Source of the DNA: Erysipelotrichaceae bacterium
GTDB lineage: Bacteria; Bacillota_I; Bacilli_A; Erysipelotrichales; Erysipelotrichaceae
Direction: 5' to 3'
NCBI GenBank assembly: GCA_020026035.1
Contig: JAHHRC010000089.1
Coordinates: 1-5,590 of the forward strand
Length of the DNA: 5,590 bases
A program made the translations under genes and the position numbers. Under the pieces are notes generated by a model. That model searched no databases. It was not told where the DNA came from and saw only the letters and a list, made by a program, of their open reading frames with translations. Of this stretch, positions 1-5,590 are shown in pieces; the stretch's first letter is position 1; each line of letters begins with the position of its first letter.

Positions 1-447
1 GAAGGACAGATTGTCTTGGATCGTGATTTGTATTTGAATGGCATTGAGCCACCGATTGGTGTACTTGCCTCACTTTCACGTTTGATGAAGGATGGCATTG
101 GGGAAGGCTATACGCGTGATGACCATAAGGATGTTGCGAATCAGTTGTTTGCAAGTTATGCGGCGGTGTTAGAGGCAAGGTCTTTAGCTTCGGTTATTGG
201 GGAAGATGAGTTATCGAGTCTTGATCAAAAATACATGGAGTTTGGTCGTTTGTTTGAAAAGTTCTTTGTGGGACAATCCTTTACAACGGCAAGATCAATG
301 ATTGAAACATTGAATCTTGGTTGGGCGTTGTTGTCAACACTTCCAAAAGAGGCTTTAGATCGGTTAGATCCAAAACTCATTGAAACGCATTATGATCCAG
401 ATCATGCAAAGAGTACGATTGATTTGGTATTAAAGGGTTCAAAGTAG
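1..447 (+). CDS. ntpB: V-type ATP synthase/ATPase subunit B, 3' part (5' truncated by window)
   Basis: This is the C-terminal 148 residues of the V1 subunit B; the family is usually about 460 residues, so roughly the last third is visible. The frame is open from base 1, so the true start lies upstream. Visible residues 14-29 give the family signature GIEPPIGVLASLSRLM, followed by KDGIGEGYTRDDHKDV and NQL. Arg27 (79-81) in SLSRLM sits where the arginine finger that reaches into the neighbouring A-subunit active site is known in this family. Subunit B alternates with catalytic subunit A in the cytoplasmic A3B3 head and carries the non-catalytic nucleotide sites. The C-terminal part (ETLNLGWALLSTLPKEAL) matches the usual helical end of B. 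Position 23 is Ala where many homologues have Pro, a mild change. The subunit D gene follows after one base, as in bacterial V-ATPase operons. Whether the enzyme makes ATP or pumps ions cannot be read from this fragment. Confidence 0.95.
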   Translation, partial: EGQIVLDRDLYLNGIEPPIGVLASLSRLMKDGIGEGYTRDDHKDVANQLFASYAAVLEARSLASVIGEDELSSLDQKYMEFGRLFEKFFVGQSFTTARSMIETLNLGWALLSTLPKEALDRLDPKLIETHYDPDHAKSTIDLVLKGSK

Positions 448-448
448 T

Positions 449-1093
449 ATGGCAAAGCAAATTGTAGCGACGAAGGGGAATTTGATTCGGGCGCGGAAAT
501 CTTTGTCATTAGCGAAGAATGGGTACTCCTTGATGGATCGTAAGCGAAATATTTTGATTCGTGAGATGATGACACTTGTGGATCAAGTGAAGTTGTTGCG
601 AGATGAAATAACGGATGCTTACAAAGAAGGGTATTTCTTGTTGCAACAAGCGAACTTGTCGTACGGAATGATTCGGAATGTGGTAGATCAAGTGCCTGTT
701 GAAACGAATGTACACTTGACGTATCGGTCGGTTATGGGGGTTGAGGTTCCAAGTGTGATCTATGAAAAGCAAGATTCAAAGAAGCTTCCGTATGGATTGC
801 ATGGGACGTCTTCAAAGATTGATGAGGCGTATTTGCAGTTTCAAAAGGTGAAAGAGTTAACGATGGTATTAGCACAGGTGGATAACTCGGTGTATCGCTT
901 GGCAAATGCGATTGCAAAGACACAAAAACGAGCAAATGCACTGAAGAATATCGTCATTCCGAACTTTGAACATGAGATTCGTGTCATTTCCGATTCATTA
1001 GAAGAAAAAGAGCGAGAAGAGTTCTCGCGGATGAAAGTGATTAAGGCACAAAAGGAACAAGCTTTGAAACAAGAAGTGGCAAATGGGGACTGA
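449..1093 (+). CDS. ntpD: V-type ATP synthase/ATPase subunit D (central rotor shaft)
   Basis: This complete 214-residue protein has the usual length for subunit D, the coiled-coil shaft that turns inside the A3B3 ring and couples it to the membrane rotor. The N-terminal helix carries the family pattern ATKGNLIRARKSLSLAKNGY (7-26) and then DRKRNILIREM (30-40). The C-terminal helix carries RANALKNIVIPNFE (161-174) and EEKEREEFSRMKVIK (185-199). The middle (about 80-130) is the less conserved protruding region. ATG 449 lies one base after the subunit B stop. An AAAGGG stretch at 432-437 could serve as a rather distant ribosome site, so translation is probably coupled to ntpB. No other V-ATPase gene follows, so this is probably the operon's last gene. 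Arginine is often CGG here, unlike in the next gene. Confidence 0.96.
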   Translation: MAKQIVATKGNLIRARKSLSLAKNGYSLMDRKRNILIREMMTLVDQVKLLRDEITDAYKEGYFLLQQANLSYGMIRNVVDQVPVETNVHLTYRSVMGVEVPSVIYEKQDSKKLPYGLHGTSSKIDEAYLQFQKVKELTMVLAQVDNSVYRLANAIAKTQKRANALKNIVIPNFEHEIRVISDSLEEKEREEFSRMKVIKAQKEQALKQEVANGD

Positions 1094-1161
1094 TTGGCAT
1101 TATTAAATGTATGTAAAGTGGTGAAATGTTGACTATTAAGGGCAAATTGATGGTTGGTGCG

Positions 1162-1190
1162 TTTACATCGATATATTGCAATGCTATAAT
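1162..1190 (+). promoter_or_regulatory. Sigma-A-type promoter of sepF
   Basis: A -35 box TTTACA (1162-1167, 5 of 6 to consensus) and a perfect -10 box TATAAT (1185-1190) are separated by the ideal 17 bp. The bases TGC directly before the -10 add an extended -10 element (TGn). Transcription would start near 1196-1198, leaving a leader of only about 20 nt before the sepF start codon. An 8-bp palindrome ATTGCAAT (1175-1182) lies in the spacer; it could be chance. Confidence 0.85.
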
Positions 1191-1202
1191 AGCTAAGACC
1201 AC

Positions 1203-1207
1203 GGAGG
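1203..1207 (+). promoter_or_regulatory. Ribosome binding site of sepF
   Basis: GGAGG ends 10 nt before ATG 1218, a strong Shine-Dalgarno match that fixes the sepF start. Confidence 0.85.
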
Positions 1208-1217
1208 TATTTATAAA

Positions 1218-1658
1218 ATGGGAATTAAGGATAAATGGTTGAATTTTGTAGCTCCAGTAGATGAAGATGATGAATACTATGATGAGTATGAGGATGAAGA
1301 AGCACACGAACCTGCTTATTCTCCAGCAACAACACAACCAGTTTCTCAATATGAAACAACACGTAGTACAAAGGTAGCTGGCCGTGTTTCAGCTGACACA
1401 AAGATGGTTTTATTTGAACCAAGAAGCTTTGAAGAATCAGAAGAAATCGCTAGACACTTAAAGAGTAGACGTGCTGCAGTCGTGAACTTACATCGACTAC
1501 CAAGAGATTTTGCACAACGTACAATTGACTTCTTAACCGGAGTTGTATTTGCATTAGATGGAACAATTCAAAAGATTGGACATAATGTCATTCTTTGTAC
1601 ACCACGTTCCATTGGGGTTGATGGAAATATTTCATTAGATAGTGATGAAGCAGCGTAA
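1218..1658 (+). CDS. sepF: Cell division protein SepF
   Basis: This complete 146-residue protein is within the usual SepF size range. SepF acts at the inner face of the membrane, where it bundles FtsZ filaments and tethers them to the division site. Residues 1-13 (MGIKDKWLNFVAP) form the short amphipathic N-terminal segment known to bind membrane. Residues 15-31 are an acidic linker rich in Asp, Glu and Tyr, followed by a Ser/Thr-rich linker to about 60. The C-terminal SepF fold spans about 62-132, with VVNLHRLP (88-95), the dimer-forming FLTG (105-108), VVFALDG (109-115), IQKIGHNV and ILCTP (125-129). The start is supported by a GGAGG site and a strong promoter. Codon use (TTA, AGA/CGT, ACA) differs from ntpD and resembles ileS, suggesting good expression. 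The ylmH-like gene begins inside its 3' end. Confidence 0.96.
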   Translation: MGIKDKWLNFVAPVDEDDEYYDEYEDEEAHEPAYSPATTQPVSQYETTRSTKVAGRVSADTKMVLFEPRSFEESEEIARHLKSRRAAVVNLHRLPRDFAQRTIDFLTGVVFALDGTIQKIGHNVILCTPRSIGVDGNISLDSDEAA

Positions 1659-2388
1659 GGGTGAATTGGATAGATTAATCGATCACTTGTTTGATTTATA
1701 CGATCAAAGTCAACGCTACTACTGTCATATGGAATCGAAGTTTTTAAACGAAGAGGAACTAGAAGTTGCGAAAGTGCACTTCAAGGAATCGGAGTTGATT
1801 CACTATGATGGTGGCTATCTAGACGCATGCAAACAAAAGATCATCTTTCGAAGTGATTCGGAGGATGATTTTTCTGATATTGTGTGTTTGAAGGCTCATA
1901 TTAATCAGACCTTTGTGAAGATTACCCATCGTGATATTTTAGGTTCGATTATGGCGTTACAGGTCGATCGCTCTAGTTTTGGAGATATCTTTGTAAAGGA
2001 CGATGCGATTTATATTTATACAAGTGAATCGATGGGTCGATTCTTTATGCAAGAATTGACGCAGATTTCGAAGTTGAATGTGAAGTTTGCAATTTCGGAT
2101 GAACACGTTGCACAAGAAAAGCAGTACAAAAAGGTGGAAGTGATTCTATCTTCTCTAAGATTGGATGTGATTGTGGCATCGCTTGCAAATTGCAGTCGGA
2201 ATGAAGCTTCAGAAATGATTCGTCTTGGAAATGTGCAGGTGAATCATCGCACTCTTTACGATACTTCGTATTTGTGTAATAATAACAATACGATTTCGAT
2301 TCGCAGGGTCGGCCGTTTTGTGTTTGTTGCACCGAGAGGTACGACGCGAAAGAATCGTATAATCGCAGAATTCTTGCAAGCTGTTTGA
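1645..2388 (+). CDS. ylmH: YlmH-family S4-domain RNA-binding protein
   Basis: This complete protein of 247 residues (248 if GTG 1642 is used) is close to the length of Bacillus YlmH. The central domain carries the family hallmark HRDILGSIMALQVDR (95-109) followed by FGDIFV. The C-terminal S4 domain (about 170-220) has LRLDVIVASLANCSRNEASE and MIRLGNVQVN. S4 domains bind structured RNA. Published work on YlmH homologues links them to ribosome-associated quality control (an RqcP-like role) and, by gene context, to cell division; which applies here is inference. The gene overlaps sepF by 14 nt in another frame. No good Shine-Dalgarno precedes ATG 1645, so translational coupling to sepF is likely. 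Alternative starts are GTG 1642 and TTG 1666; the latter has AAGGG just upstream, but with too short a gap. In Bacillus, ylmG lies between sepF and ylmH; it is absent here. Confidence 0.9.
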   Translation: MKQRKGELDRLIDHLFDLYDQSQRYYCHMESKFLNEEELEVAKVHFKESELIHYDGGYLDACKQKIIFRSDSEDDFSDIVCLKAHINQTFVKITHRDILGSIMALQVDRSSFGDIFVKDDAIYIYTSESMGRFFMQELTQISKLNVKFAISDEHVAQEKQYKKVEVILSSLRLDVIVASLANCSRNEASEMIRLGNVQVNHRTLYDTSYLCNNNNTISIRRVGRFVFVAPRGTTRKNRIIAEFLQAV

Positions 2389-2393
2389 TGGAT

Positions 2394-2400
2394 GGAGGAG
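2394..2400 (+). promoter_or_regulatory. Ribosome binding site deciding the divIVA start
   Basis: GGAGGAG lies 5-7 nt before ATG 2406. It selects that codon over the in-frame TTG at 2385 and ATG at 2388, which would place the Shine-Dalgarno inside the coding region. Confidence 0.85.
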
Positions 2401-2405
2401 AAACG

Positions 2406-2891
2406 ATGAGCGCACCAAGACCGACATTTCGTGTCATGAAAAATGGATATGACCGTTTTGCGGTGGATGATGCCGTTGAGAAGTATGTTGCATCGATTGA
2501 ACGGTTGGAGAAAAAAGCAGAACTCTATGAACGAAAGATTCAGGATTTGAATACGCAGATGGATTCGATGAAACAAGAATATTTGCGGATGAAGAATTCG
2601 AGTGAAGCAGAAAAACAAGCCGCTGATAATATAGCTAGGATTTCCTTGCGTGAGGCTAATGACATCATTGCCACAGCGCAAAAGAATGCGGATATGATTA
2701 TCCATGAAGCGATATTAACAGCTCGATTGATTCTTGCGGATTTGTCCCGTTTGTATACGGATGCCAATGAAGCAAAGAAGGTTTCAGCGAAACAATTAGA
2801 GGATTTGTTACAGCAGTTGGAGGCGTTTAAAATGCCACAAATGCCAGATCTTCGTTGGTTAGAAGAAGCTGAAAAGAAAATGCAGGAATGA
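2406..2891 (+). CDS. divIVA: DivIVA-family cell division / polar marker protein
   Basis: This complete 161-residue protein is close in length to Bacillus DivIVA (164). DivIVA proteins are coiled-coil scaffolds that gather at negatively curved membrane at septa and poles and recruit division or chromosome-anchoring partners. The N-terminal domain shows TFRVMKNGYDRFAVDDAVEKYV (7-28 region), matching the family pattern of a Phe, then GYD, then VD followed by a hydrophobic helix. A long coiled coil runs from about 30 to 140, with the Ala-rich stretch REANDIIATAQKNADMII (82-99) and EAILTARLI typical of the family. Where Bacillus DivIVA has the membrane-contacting Phe-Arg just before GYD, this protein has Lys-Asn, with Met one residue earlier. 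The gene starts 17 nt after ylmH with its own strong ribosome site. The ileS T-box begins at its stop codon, so the T-box terminator may also end the sepF-ylmH-divIVA transcript. A GpsB-like assignment is possible, but length and synteny favour DivIVA. Confidence 0.93.
   Translation: MSAPRPTFRVMKNGYDRFAVDDAVEKYVASIERLEKKAELYERKIQDLNTQMDSMKQEYLRMKNSSEAEKQAADNIARISLREANDIIATAQKNADMIIHEAILTARLILADLSRLYTDANEAKKVSAKQLEDLLQQLEAFKMPQMPDLRWLEEAEKKMQE
2805..2833 (+). promoter_or_regulatory. Possible promoter for the ileS T-box transcript, inside divIVA
   Basis: TTGTTA (2805-2810, 4 of 6 to the -35 consensus) and TAAAAT (2828-2833, 5 of 6 to the -10) are separated by 17 bp. A start near 2840 would place the T-box stem I close to the RNA 5' end, as is usual for these leaders. 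Matches of this quality are common by chance in AT-rich coding DNA, so this is only a candidate; ileS could instead be read from the sepF promoter. Confidence 0.25.
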
Positions 2892-3090
2892 GGGACATGC
2901 CTACATGTTTGACTTTTAGAGAGCCTGTGGTTGGTGAAAACAGGTAGAAGGACATGGGTTGGATATCACCCTTTAGCATTCGTGACTTTCGCGTTAAGAA
3001 AGATGTAAGTGCATTGTACGATTGTATGATGAACTAAGGTGGTACCGCGTTAACTACGTCCTTAGATTGATTCTTTGGACGTTTTTTATT
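2886..3090 (+). ncRNA. T-box riboswitch (Ile, ATC specifier) controlling ileS
   Basis: This leader senses uncharged tRNA-Ile. Stem I contains AGAGAGCC, the GGTTGGTGAAA distal motif closed by CCTGT/ACAGG (2924-2928/2940-2944), and the specifier loop GGATATCACCC with codon ATC at 2965-2967, which pairs with an Ile anticodon. GAATG (2886-2890) and CATTC (2977-2981) can close its base, overlapping the divIVA stop. Downstream hairpins are CTTTC/GAAAG (2986-3002) and an 8-bp stem at 3012-3031. The T-box AAGGTGGTACCGCG is at 3036-3049. In the antiterminator, CTAAGG (3034-3039) pairs with CCTTAG (3060-3065) and GCGT (3047-3050) with ACGT (3056-3059), leaving the 7-nt bulge TGGTACC. TGGT in that bulge pairs with an ACCA 3' end, matching the A discriminator of tRNA-Ile. 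The specifier agrees with the downstream gene. Confidence 0.96.
3056..3087 (+). terminator. Intrinsic terminator of the T-box leader
   Basis: ACGTCC (3056-3061) pairs with GGACGT (3077-3082), with an inner AGA/TCT helix (3064-3066/3072-3074), followed by a run of T (3082-3087). The 5' arm uses the same bases that form the antiterminator with CTAAGG and GCGT, so the two folds exclude each other. With charged tRNA-Ile, transcription should stop here. Confidence 0.92.
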
Positions 3091-3096
3091 TATAAG

Positions 3097-3101
3097 AAAG
3101 G
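3097..3101 (+). promoter_or_regulatory. Ribosome binding site of ileS
   Basis: AAAGG ends 12 nt before ATG 3114, with AAGAG (3103-3107) as a closer weak alternative. The spacing is on the long side. The start is fixed mainly by the conserved N-terminal sequence of IleRS. Confidence 0.55.
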
Positions 3102-3113
3102 TAAGAGCGTATT

Positions 3114-5590
3114 ATGGATTACAAAGACACACTACAGATGCCAAGCACGACGTTTGAGATGCGAGGCAACCTGGCCAAGAAAGAACCAGGAATCCTAAAA
3201 CAATGGGAAGAAGACAACTATTATCAAACATTACTAGATCACCACAAAGGACAGAAGGCATTTGTTCTGCATGATGGTCCTCCTTATGCAAACAATGACT
3301 TGCATGCGGGTACAGCAATGAACCGTATTATTAAGGACTTCATTATTCGTACACATGCGATGAGTGGCTATTACACACCATTCTTCCCAGGATGGGATAC
3401 ACACGGGCTTCCAATTGAGAATGCCATTCAAAAGTTAGGGGTAGATCGTAAGAAGCTATCCGCTGCTGAATTCCGTAGCAAGTGTATGGAATATGCGAAG
3501 AAACAAATCGAAATCCAAATGGCTACAGAAAAGCGTCTTGGAGCGATTGCGGATTATGCAAATCCATATATCACGCTTGATAAGCATTTTGAATCTCGTC
3601 AGATTGAAACATTTGCACAAATGGCATTGAAGGGCTTGATCTTCCAAGGGCTAAAGCCTATTTACTGGTCACCATTCAATGAAACAGCGATTGCCGATTC
3701 GGAAATTATCTACATGGATAAAACGGATCCTACAATCTTTGTAAGTTTCCCAGTTGTGGATGGTAAGGGTGTTCTAAATGAAGAAGATCACTTCGTAATT
3801 TGGACAACAACGCCTTGGACAATTCCTGCAAACCTTGCGATTTGTTTGAATCCTGATTTGACATATGCACAAGTGAAGACAGAAAAAGGAAACTTAATCT
3901 TCCTTGAAAGCATGGTAGAAGACCTACTAGGTCGCTTCAAGTTAGAAAACCTTGGTGTACTTCGTACCTTCAAGGGTAGAGAACTTGAAAACATTACTGT
4001 AAAACATCCATTCTATGACCGTACTTCCTTAGTGATTCTTGGAAATCACGTAACCGATGAAGATGGTACAGGTTGTGTACATACAGCTCCAGGGCATGGG
4101 CTTGATGACTTCTATGCTTGTAGCAAGTACGACATTCCTGTGTTGTGTCCAGTTGACGATAAGGGATGTATGACAATTGAAGCGGGTGAAGACTTAGTTG
4201 GTCTATTCGTAGATGATTGTTCGAAGAAGGTTATTACAAAGTTGAATGAAACAGGTAACTTACTAGCGGTTGAAAAGATTACCCATAGTTATCCACACGA
4301 TGATCGTTTGAAGCGTCCAATTATCTTTAGAGCGACAAAACAATGGTTCTGTTCGATTGACTTGATTCGTAAGGAACTCTTAGAACAAGTAGAAAACAAT
4401 GTGACATGGCATAACGAATGGGGTAAGGTTCGTATGTATAACATGATCAAGGATCGTGCGGACTGGTGTATCTCTAGACAACGTCTATGGGGTGTTCCAA
4501 TTCCAATCTTCTATGGCGAAGACAATACACCAATCATTGACAAGGAAGTCTTTGACCATGTGGCTAAGCTTGTAGATGAATTTGGATCCAATGTGTGGTT
4601 CGAACGTGAAGCGAAGGATTTATTACCAGATGGCTATACAAACGAACATTCTCCAAATGGTATCTTCCGTAAGGAAACAGACATCATGGACGTTTGGTTC
4701 GATTCTGGTTCAAGTAGTAATGAATTAGTATCCCGTGGATTTGGTTATCCTGCAGATCTTTACTTTGAAGGTTCTGACCAATACCGTGGTTGGTTTAACT
4801 CTAGTTTGATCATTGGAACAGCTACTCGTGGATGTGCACCTTATAAGGCTGTATTGTCTCATGGATATGTTTGTGACTCCAATGGAGAAAAGATGTCGAA
4901 GTCACTTGGAAATGGTATGAATCCAAGAGATGTCATTGACGTAAATGGTTCGGATACACTTCGTCTATGGTGTATGACAGCAGACTTTAAACAAGACGTT
5001 CGTCTTGGTAAGTCCAACATTAAGCAAACTTCTGAACAATACCGTAAGATTCGTAATACTTTCCGCTTCTTACTTGGTAATGTAAGTCCAGAAGACTTTG
5101 ATCCAAAGAAGGATCTACTACCATACAATGAATTAGAAGCAGTAGATCAAATGGTATTGGTTGCGTTGAATAACGTTGTAAAGTCCGTACGTGAAAATGT
5201 ATTGAAGTATGATTACTTAGCAGTAAACAAGGAACTTATGAACTTCATGGTAAATGAGTTATCAAGTTACTACTGTGACTTTACAAAGGATATCTTGTAC
5301 TGTGAAGATGTGAATGCAAAGCGTCGTCGTCAGGTACAAACAGTGTATTGGTTAGCAGTTGATAAGCTAGTTCGTTTGTGGGCTCCATTCTTAGCCTTCA
5401 CATGTGAAGAAGTATGGACACACTTCAACGATGATCAAGAAACATCGGTTCATTACACAGAATTCCCAGTTGTGGAAAACTATGAAAATGAAGCGGAAAT
5501 GATGGCTGAATTTGCTCGCTTACTCGAAGTTAGAAGCGTTGTGAATAAGGCTCTTGAAGAAGCACGTAGTGCAAAGACAATCAACTCTTC
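3114..5590 (+). CDS. ileS: Isoleucyl-tRNA synthetase, 3' end beyond window
   Basis: This class I synthetase attaches isoleucine to tRNA-Ile in the cytoplasm using ATP. The first 825 residues are visible; bacterial enzymes are usually about 910-930, so the C-terminal part, where a zinc-binding end is often found, is cut off. It opens with DYKDTLQMPSTTFEMRGNL, typical of bacterial IleRS. The catalytic region has HDGPPYAN (53-60), a HIGH-motif equivalent reading HAGT (64-67), and PGWDTHGLPIE. The CP1 editing domain has WTTTPWTIPAN (230-240) and GTGCVHTAPGHGLDDF (318-333), so hydrolysis of mischarged Val-tRNA is expected. Then follow DWCISRQRLWG (450-460), DVWFDSG (526-532), SDQYRGWFNSS and an intact KMSKS (593-597). 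The anticodon-binding helical domain includes FLLGNV and RLWAPFLAFTCEEVW. These motifs suggest the ordinary bacterial type. The HAGT variant lacks the second His. Expression is under the T-box immediately upstream. Confidence 0.97.
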   Translation, partial: MDYKDTLQMPSTTFEMRGNLAKKEPGILKQWEEDNYYQTLLDHHKGQKAFVLHDGPPYANNDLHAGTAMNRIIKDFIIRTHAMSGYYTPFFPGWDTHGLPIENAIQKLGVDRKKLSAAEFRSKCMEYAKKQIEIQMATEKRLGAIADYANPYITLDKHFESRQIETFAQMALKGLIFQGLKPIYWSPFNETAIADSEIIYMDKTDPTIFVSFPVVDGKGVLNEEDHFVIWTTTPWTIPANLAICLNPDLTYAQVKTEKGNLIFLESMVEDLLGRFKLENLGVLRTFKGRELENITVKHPFYDRTSLVILGNHVTDEDGTGCVHTAPGHGLDDFYACSKYDIPVLCPVDDKGCMTIEAGEDLVGLFVDDCSKKVITKLNETGNLLAVEKITHSYPHDDRLKRPIIFRATKQWFCSIDLIRKELLEQVENNVTWHNEWGKVRMYNMIKDRADWCISRQRLWGVPIPIFYGEDNTPIIDKEVFDHVAKLVDEFGSNVWFEREAKDLLPDGYTNEHSPNGIFRKETDIMDVWFDSGSSSNELVSRGFGYPADLYFEGSDQYRGWFNSSLIIGTATRGCAPYKAVLSHGYVCDSNGEKMSKSLGNGMNPRDVIDVNGSDTLRLWCMTADFKQDVRLGKSNIKQTSEQYRKIRNTFRFLLGNVSPEDFDPKKDLLPYNELEAVDQMVLVALNNVVKSVRENVLKYDYLAVNKELMNFMVNELSSYYCDFTKDILYCEDVNAKRRRQVQTVYWLAVDKLVRLWAPFLAFTCEEVWTHFNDDQETSVHYTEFPVVENYENEAEMMAEFARLLEVRSVVNKALEEARSAKTINS

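Larger units (their letters stand above)
1094..1217 (+). other. Intergenic gap between V-ATPase operon and sepF
   Basis: This 124-bp non-coding gap contains the sepF promoter and ribosome site in its last 60 bases. The first half shows no convincing intrinsic terminator for the V-ATPase operon: the best inverted repeat (CATT/AATG near 1098-1109) is only 4 bp and has no T-run. A short direct repeat AAATGT occurs at 1105-1110 and 1124-1129, of unknown meaning. Confidence 0.8.

Noticed and set aside
16..18. TTG at 16 as the start codon of a short 143-residue gene
   Set aside because: The frame is open to base 1 and the preceding residues EGQIV also match subunit B, so the gene is simply cut by the window edge.
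1129..1157. TTGACT at 1129-1134 as a -35 box of a second sepF promoter
   Set aside because: No AT-rich -10 box lies 16-18 bp downstream; the bases there read GGTTGG.
1041..1349. Minus-strand open frame of 102 codons across the ntpD end and sepF start
   Set aside because: It crosses the sepF promoter and mirrors the acidic sepF linker; its Ile-rich product is an antisense artefact with no ribosome site or family likeness.
2385..2405. Upstream in-frame starts for DivIVA (TTG 2385, ATG 2388) adding six or seven residues
   Set aside because: They overlap or abut the ylmH stop and would put the GGAGGAG ribosome site inside the coding region; ATG 2406 is ideally spaced from that site and gives the family's normal N-terminus.
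2045..2705. Overlapping minus-strand open frames of up to 149 codons under ylmH and divIVA
   Set aside because: They lie wholly opposite two well-supported genes, have low-complexity products, and show no start signals or recognisable domains.
2892..3113. A small protein gene in the gap before ileS
   Set aside because: The stretch is fully accounted for by the T-box leader, its terminator and the ileS ribosome site.

Overview
The window looks like chromosomal DNA from a low-to-moderate GC Firmicute. The evidence is strong GGAGG-type ribosome binding sites, a SepF/YlmH/DivIVA division cluster, a T-box-controlled isoleucyl-tRNA synthetase gene, and a V-type ATPase operon. The combination would fit a fermentative, Erysipelotrichia-like lineage, but that is inference; the sequence alone does not fix the genus. 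All genes are on the + strand and coding is nearly continuous.

Layout. Positions 1-447 hold the 3' third of the V-type ATPase subunit B gene. It is followed after one base by the complete subunit D gene (449-1093), which appears to end that operon. A 124-bp gap (1094-1217) carries a near-consensus sigma-A promoter and starts a second unit: sepF (1218-1658), an overlapping ylmH-like S4-domain gene (1645-2388), and a divIVA gene (2406-2891). An Ile-type T-box riboswitch follows at once (about 2886-3090) with an ATC specifier, a classical 7-nt T-box bulge, and mutually exclusive antiterminator and terminator helices. It leads into ileS (3114 to the window end, missing its 3' end).

How the genes relate. 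NtpB and NtpD are parts of the rotary V1 motor: the nucleotide-binding stator ring subunit and the central shaft. SepF anchors and bundles FtsZ at the division site, DivIVA marks curved or polar membrane, and YlmH-family proteins bind RNA/ribosomes and are linked to ribosome quality control. IleRS charges tRNA-Ile, and its transcription should rise when uncharged tRNA-Ile accumulates. The order sepF-ylmH-divIVA-ileS is the familiar Firmicute dcw-distal arrangement, here without ylmG between sepF and ylmH.

I see no mobile element, CRISPR array, tRNA/rRNA gene or clearly novel system. The points most worth a second look are the altered HIGH motif (HAGT) in IleRS, the tight packing of the T-box against the divIVA stop codon, and the unusual residues at the expected membrane-contact site of DivIVA.
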